Below, in pieces: positions 4,823 through 6,668 of a stretch of 6,668 bases of DNA. The notes under the pieces were generated by a model. The model was not told where the DNA came from, made no database searches, and saw only the letters and a program-made list of their open reading frames with translations. The first letter of the stretch is position 1. The number at the start of each line of letters is the position of its first letter. Origin of the DNA: Patescibacteria group bacterium. Its GTDB lineage: Bacteria > Patescibacteriota > Minisyncoccia > Sungbacterales > GWA2-42-14. A program made the position numbers and the translations under genes. Location of the stretch: assembly GCA_018971745.1 (NCBI GenBank), contig JAGXAD010000043.1, positions 1 to 6,668 on the forward strand. Reading direction: 5' to 3'.

Positions 4823-5383
4823 ATGGCATATTGTAGCGGTAAGTATAAACGAAAAGGTTTTACGTTGATAGAAACCGTCGTCGCGCTGGCGTTGCTTTCA
4901 ATGGCGCTTGCCGGGCCGGTAACGCTCGCGACGCGGAGCATTTTTAATACGAGGTTTTCAAAAAATAAGCTCACGGCCGCGCATCTTGCCGCTGAAGGCA
5001 TTGAAATCGTGCGGCAAAAACGGGATTCAAACATTATGGCAGGCAACGATTGGGCAACTAATTTATGCGGATCAGGGAGCGCGTGTTCGTATCAGGGAGA
5101 CGTAACGGGTGCGTGGCTTTCGTGCGTAACGTGCAATGCGGCGCTCGGATATAACGGCTCTACAGGCCTTTATACCCAAGGGTGCAGCGGAAATTGTACT
5201 GGTTTTACTCGGGTTATAACGGTGGACAGGTAAATAGGCAACGAACAGGTTCAATTGCTGCCCGCCGGCACCGTAACCATAAACGGCTCGGATCGCATGC
5301 TGATTACTTCTACGGTAAGCTGGCAGGACAATATCGGGCCGCAATCGATCACGCTCACGCAGATTTTATATAATTGGAGGTAA
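4823..5383 (+). pseudogene. pilV: Minor type IV prepilin, PilV/GspI-like, interrupted by an in-frame TAA
   Basis: The leader MAYCSGKYKRKG is followed by G^FTLIE (Glu at +5), a hydrophobic helix (13-33) and AAEGIEIVRQKRDSN (56-70), the typical PilV/GspI continuation. The frame stops at TAA 5231-5233 after 136 residues (ending TGFTRVITVDR). The same frame then continues for 49 codons: IGNEQVQLLPAGTV, then ITSTVSWQD and the usual PilV ending ITLTQILYNWR, with a TAA at 5381-5383. Both sides look like real PilV sequence, so one nonsense codon splits a normal protein of about 186 aa. A single C-to-T change (CAA to TAA) would explain it. Without the C-terminal beta strands the pilin fold would probably fail. 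Possible causes are sequence error, strain decay or readthrough; TAA recoding is not known in this group. The start codon directly abuts hairpin repeat copy 3, without a Shine-Dalgarno. Confidence 0.8.
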
Positions 5384-5400
5384 TACGATACTGCAAAATA

Positions 5401-5526
5401 AAATTTTCAATTTTTAATTCACAATTTTCAATAAATTTTCAATGAATCAATTTTCAAACGGCAGTAAATTATCGAGTTTGAAAATTGAACATTCAATGAA
5501 AATTAAAAATTGATAATTGAAAATTA
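5401..5526 (+). repeat. Hairpin repeat family A, copy 4
   Basis: Core arms at 5448-5459 and 5476-5487 are perfect complements; the loop GGCAGTAAATTATCGA differs from copy 3 at one base. The left outer arm opens with 7-bp words of the type AATTTTC, AATTTTT. The right edge abuts the PilW ATG at 5527. The copy separates that start from a GGAGG at 5376-5380. Confidence 0.92.
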
Positions 5527-6108
5527 ATGGCGCAGTTTAACGGCAAATATAAAAGAAACGGATTTACCTTATTAGAGATGGTTGTTTCTTTGGGAATTTT
5601 TACCGTGGTAATTACCGTCAGCATCAGTATTTTGGTTGCCCTGAACAACGCGCAGCTTAAGACGGGCCGCCTGCAGGTCGTGCAGGATACGGCGCGCTAT
5701 ACCTTGGAAGAGATGACCGGGCGTTTGCGCGGAGGCACGAACTACATCCCTGACCCGCCGGGTTGTTCTGCCGGCGCGTGTCATAACATTAATTTTATCC
5801 TGGCAAACGGCGTAACCAGTTTTTGGTATTGTTGGGATCAAAATACCGCTTCAATTTACACGCGGTACAGTCCGGATAATTCTTTGACTTGTTCCAACGC
5901 GTCGAGCGCCGACATTGCGGCAAGCAGAATTACTACTCCGGATGTCATTATTTCCAATCTTAATTTTTTCGTAACACCGGCGATTTCCGGATCCCAGCAG
6001 GCAATGGTTACGATTACGATGCAGGCGCAAGCTCGTGATCCGAAGCTTGCTTCACCCGATACGCAAATGAATTTGCAGACAACCGTGACGCGCCGGAAAA
6101 GACAATAA
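5527..6108 (+). CDS. pilW: Minor type IV prepilin, PilW/GspJ-like
   Basis: 193-aa minor pilin with leader MAQFNGKYKRNG, cleavage G^FTLLE (Glu at +5) and a hydrophobic helix (13-38). LQVVQDTARYTLEEMTGRLRGG at about 49-70 is close to the conserved ARxxLEEMxRxxR pattern of PilW/GspJ proteins. The globular part contains four Cys in two groups (CSAGAC near 79-84; WYC and LTC further on) and ends in a basic tail, TVTRRKRQ. It follows PilV in the usual V-W-X order and would act in the priming/tip complex. Its leader resembles that of PilV (both MA..xGKYKR.GFTL), suggesting duplication or a conserved leader. The ATG abuts hairpin repeat copy 4; no Shine-Dalgarno is in range, the nearest GGAGG being 146 bp upstream. 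It appears intact. Confidence 0.87.
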   Translation: MAQFNGKYKRNGFTLLEMVVSLGIFTVVITVSISILVALNNAQLKTGRLQVVQDTARYTLEEMTGRLRGGTNYIPDPPGCSAGACHNINFILANGVTSFWYCWDQNTASIYTRYSPDNSLTCSNASSADIAASRITTPDVIISNLNFFVTPAISGSQQAMVTITMQAQARDPKLASPDTQMNLQTTVTRRKRQ

Positions 6109-6233
6109 AAATTTTCAATTTCTAATTTCCAATTTTCAATAAATTTTCAATGAATCAATTTTCAAACAGCGGCGGTTATTATGTGGTTTGAAAATTGATT
6201 CAATGAAAATTTAAAATTGATAATTGAAAATTA
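6109..6233 (+). repeat. Hairpin repeat family A, copy 5
   Basis: It fills the whole gap between the PilW stop and the PilX-like ATG. Core arms at 6156-6167 and 6186-6197 are perfect complements; the 18-nt loop begins AGCGGC and ends TTATGTG. Compared with copies 2 and 3, three A residues are missing from the right arm after the core (GATTCAATG instead of GAAAATTCAATG). Confidence 0.92.
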
Positions 6234-6668
6234 ATGCCATACTTTAATTTTTCAAAAAAAGGAATGACGATATTGTTGGTTATCTTGGTGTTATCGGCCC
6301 TCCTTGCCATTAGTTTCGGAATCTTTAATGTGGTATTTTTGGAAACGCAGATTGCGGGCGAAATTACCGGATCAATGCGGGCGATTTATATTGCCGAGCA
6401 GGGGCTTGAGCGGACGATATACCTTGACGTTGATGACGGCGGCGTGTGCGTGCCCGGCGGGTCAGGAGGCGCCACCTGCGCCTATCCTACCGCAAATTCA
6501 TGCATCTGTACCCTTGATGCGGCTAACGGCGGGGATTTTATCAACAGCGCCGGCGCGTGTTTCAGGGCGGTCATCCTGAAAATCGTATCCCCTGACGCGC
6601 CCTGCGGACCGAACAATCGTTATAATTGCATTGCTTCCACCGGAACGTATCTTTGCAACGGAACGAAC
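6234..6668 (+). CDS. Minor type IV prepilin, PilX/GspK-like (N-terminal part; runs off the window)
   Basis: 145 codons are visible with no stop. The leader MPYFNFSKKG is followed by a hydrophobic helix (11-36). Mature position 5 is Leu, not Glu, as in GspK-type tip pilins, which lack Glu5. IYIAEQGLERTIY at 51-63 matches the FYAAxxGIER-like segment common after the helix in PilX-like proteins. A Cys-rich globular region follows, with at least nine Cys in residues about 70-145 (for example CICTL). The predicted role is the priming/tip complex with the PilV- and PilW-like proteins. The ATG directly abuts hairpin repeat copy 5 and has no Shine-Dalgarno. A second in-frame ATG (6264) lies at mature position 1 and would remove the leader. 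The C-terminal part is outside the window, so PilX or GspK cannot be decided by length. Confidence 0.8.
   Translation, partial: MPYFNFSKKGMTILLVILVLSALLAISFGIFNVVFLETQIAGEITGSMRAIYIAEQGLERTIYLDVDDGGVCVPGGSGGATCAYPTANSCICTLDAANGGDFINSAGACFRAVILKIVSPDAPCGPNNRYNCIASTGTYLCNGTN

Noticed and set aside
4731..6233. The regularly occurring repeats as a CRISPR array
   Set aside because: Copies are about 600-700 bp apart with genes between them, vary in length and have no spacer-sized intervals.
6304..6579. 91-aa + strand frame inside the PilX-like gene
   Set aside because: The other frame gives a leader, membrane helix and pilin-type helix; this one has no such features.

Overview
The window is a type IV pilus locus, read almost entirely on the + strand. 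It most resembles genomes of the Candidate Phyla Radiation (Patescibacteria, Parcubacteria-like). This is inferred from three things: the pilC, pilin, pilD, minor-pilin layout; the short CPR-style pilins; and a lone S23-type four-helix-bundle gene together with very AT-rich hairpin repeats between genes. No rRNA, tRNA, CRISPR array or transposase gene was seen, so the taxon is not certain.

Layout: (1) 1-128, an AT-rich hairpin repeat carrying a good promoter-like pair. (2) 129-1334, pilC/gspF, the inner-membrane platform protein. (3) 1385-1850, an S23 four-helix-bundle gene enclosed by inverted arms made of 7-bp words. (4) 1851-1997, a promoter region with a DnaA-box match, direct repeats and a hairpin. 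(5) 1998-2531, the major-type pilin. (6) 2547-3506, prepilin peptidase pilD, cut into an N-terminal zinc-motif half and a C-terminal catalytic half by a hairpin repeat. (7) 3540-3964, a membrane-anchored DUF4430-like gene frameshifted at a T6 run. (8) 3985-4021, an intrinsic terminator whose loop supplies the -35 box of a probable promoter. (9) 4029-4171, nested hairpins leading into a GspH/FimT-like minor pilin. (10) 4823-5383, a PilV-like minor pilin with an in-frame TAA. (11) 5527-6108, a PilW/GspJ-like minor pilin. (12) 6234-6668, the start of a PilX/GspK-like minor pilin that runs off the window.

Working together: PilD would cleave the class III leaders (G^F or G^M) of the pilins, PilC would provide the assembly platform, and GspH-, PilV-, PilW- and PilX-like minor pilins would form the priming or tip complex. 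The ATPase genes are not in the window.

The most unusual feature is the repeat system. Five copies of one hairpin family (12-bp core arms CAATTTTCAAAC/GTTTGAAAATTG, 16-18 nt loop ending TTATNNN) lie at gene junctions. Their right edge abuts the start codons of three minor pilins, and one copy splits pilD. A second hairpin family (4029-4139), the S23 flanks and a tandem tract inside pilD are different in sequence but share the same plan: degenerate 7-bp words, usually in inverted arms. Three pilus-locus genes look broken or split (pilD, the DUF4430-like gene and pilV), which could mean decay, tolerated splitting or recoding, or assembly error.
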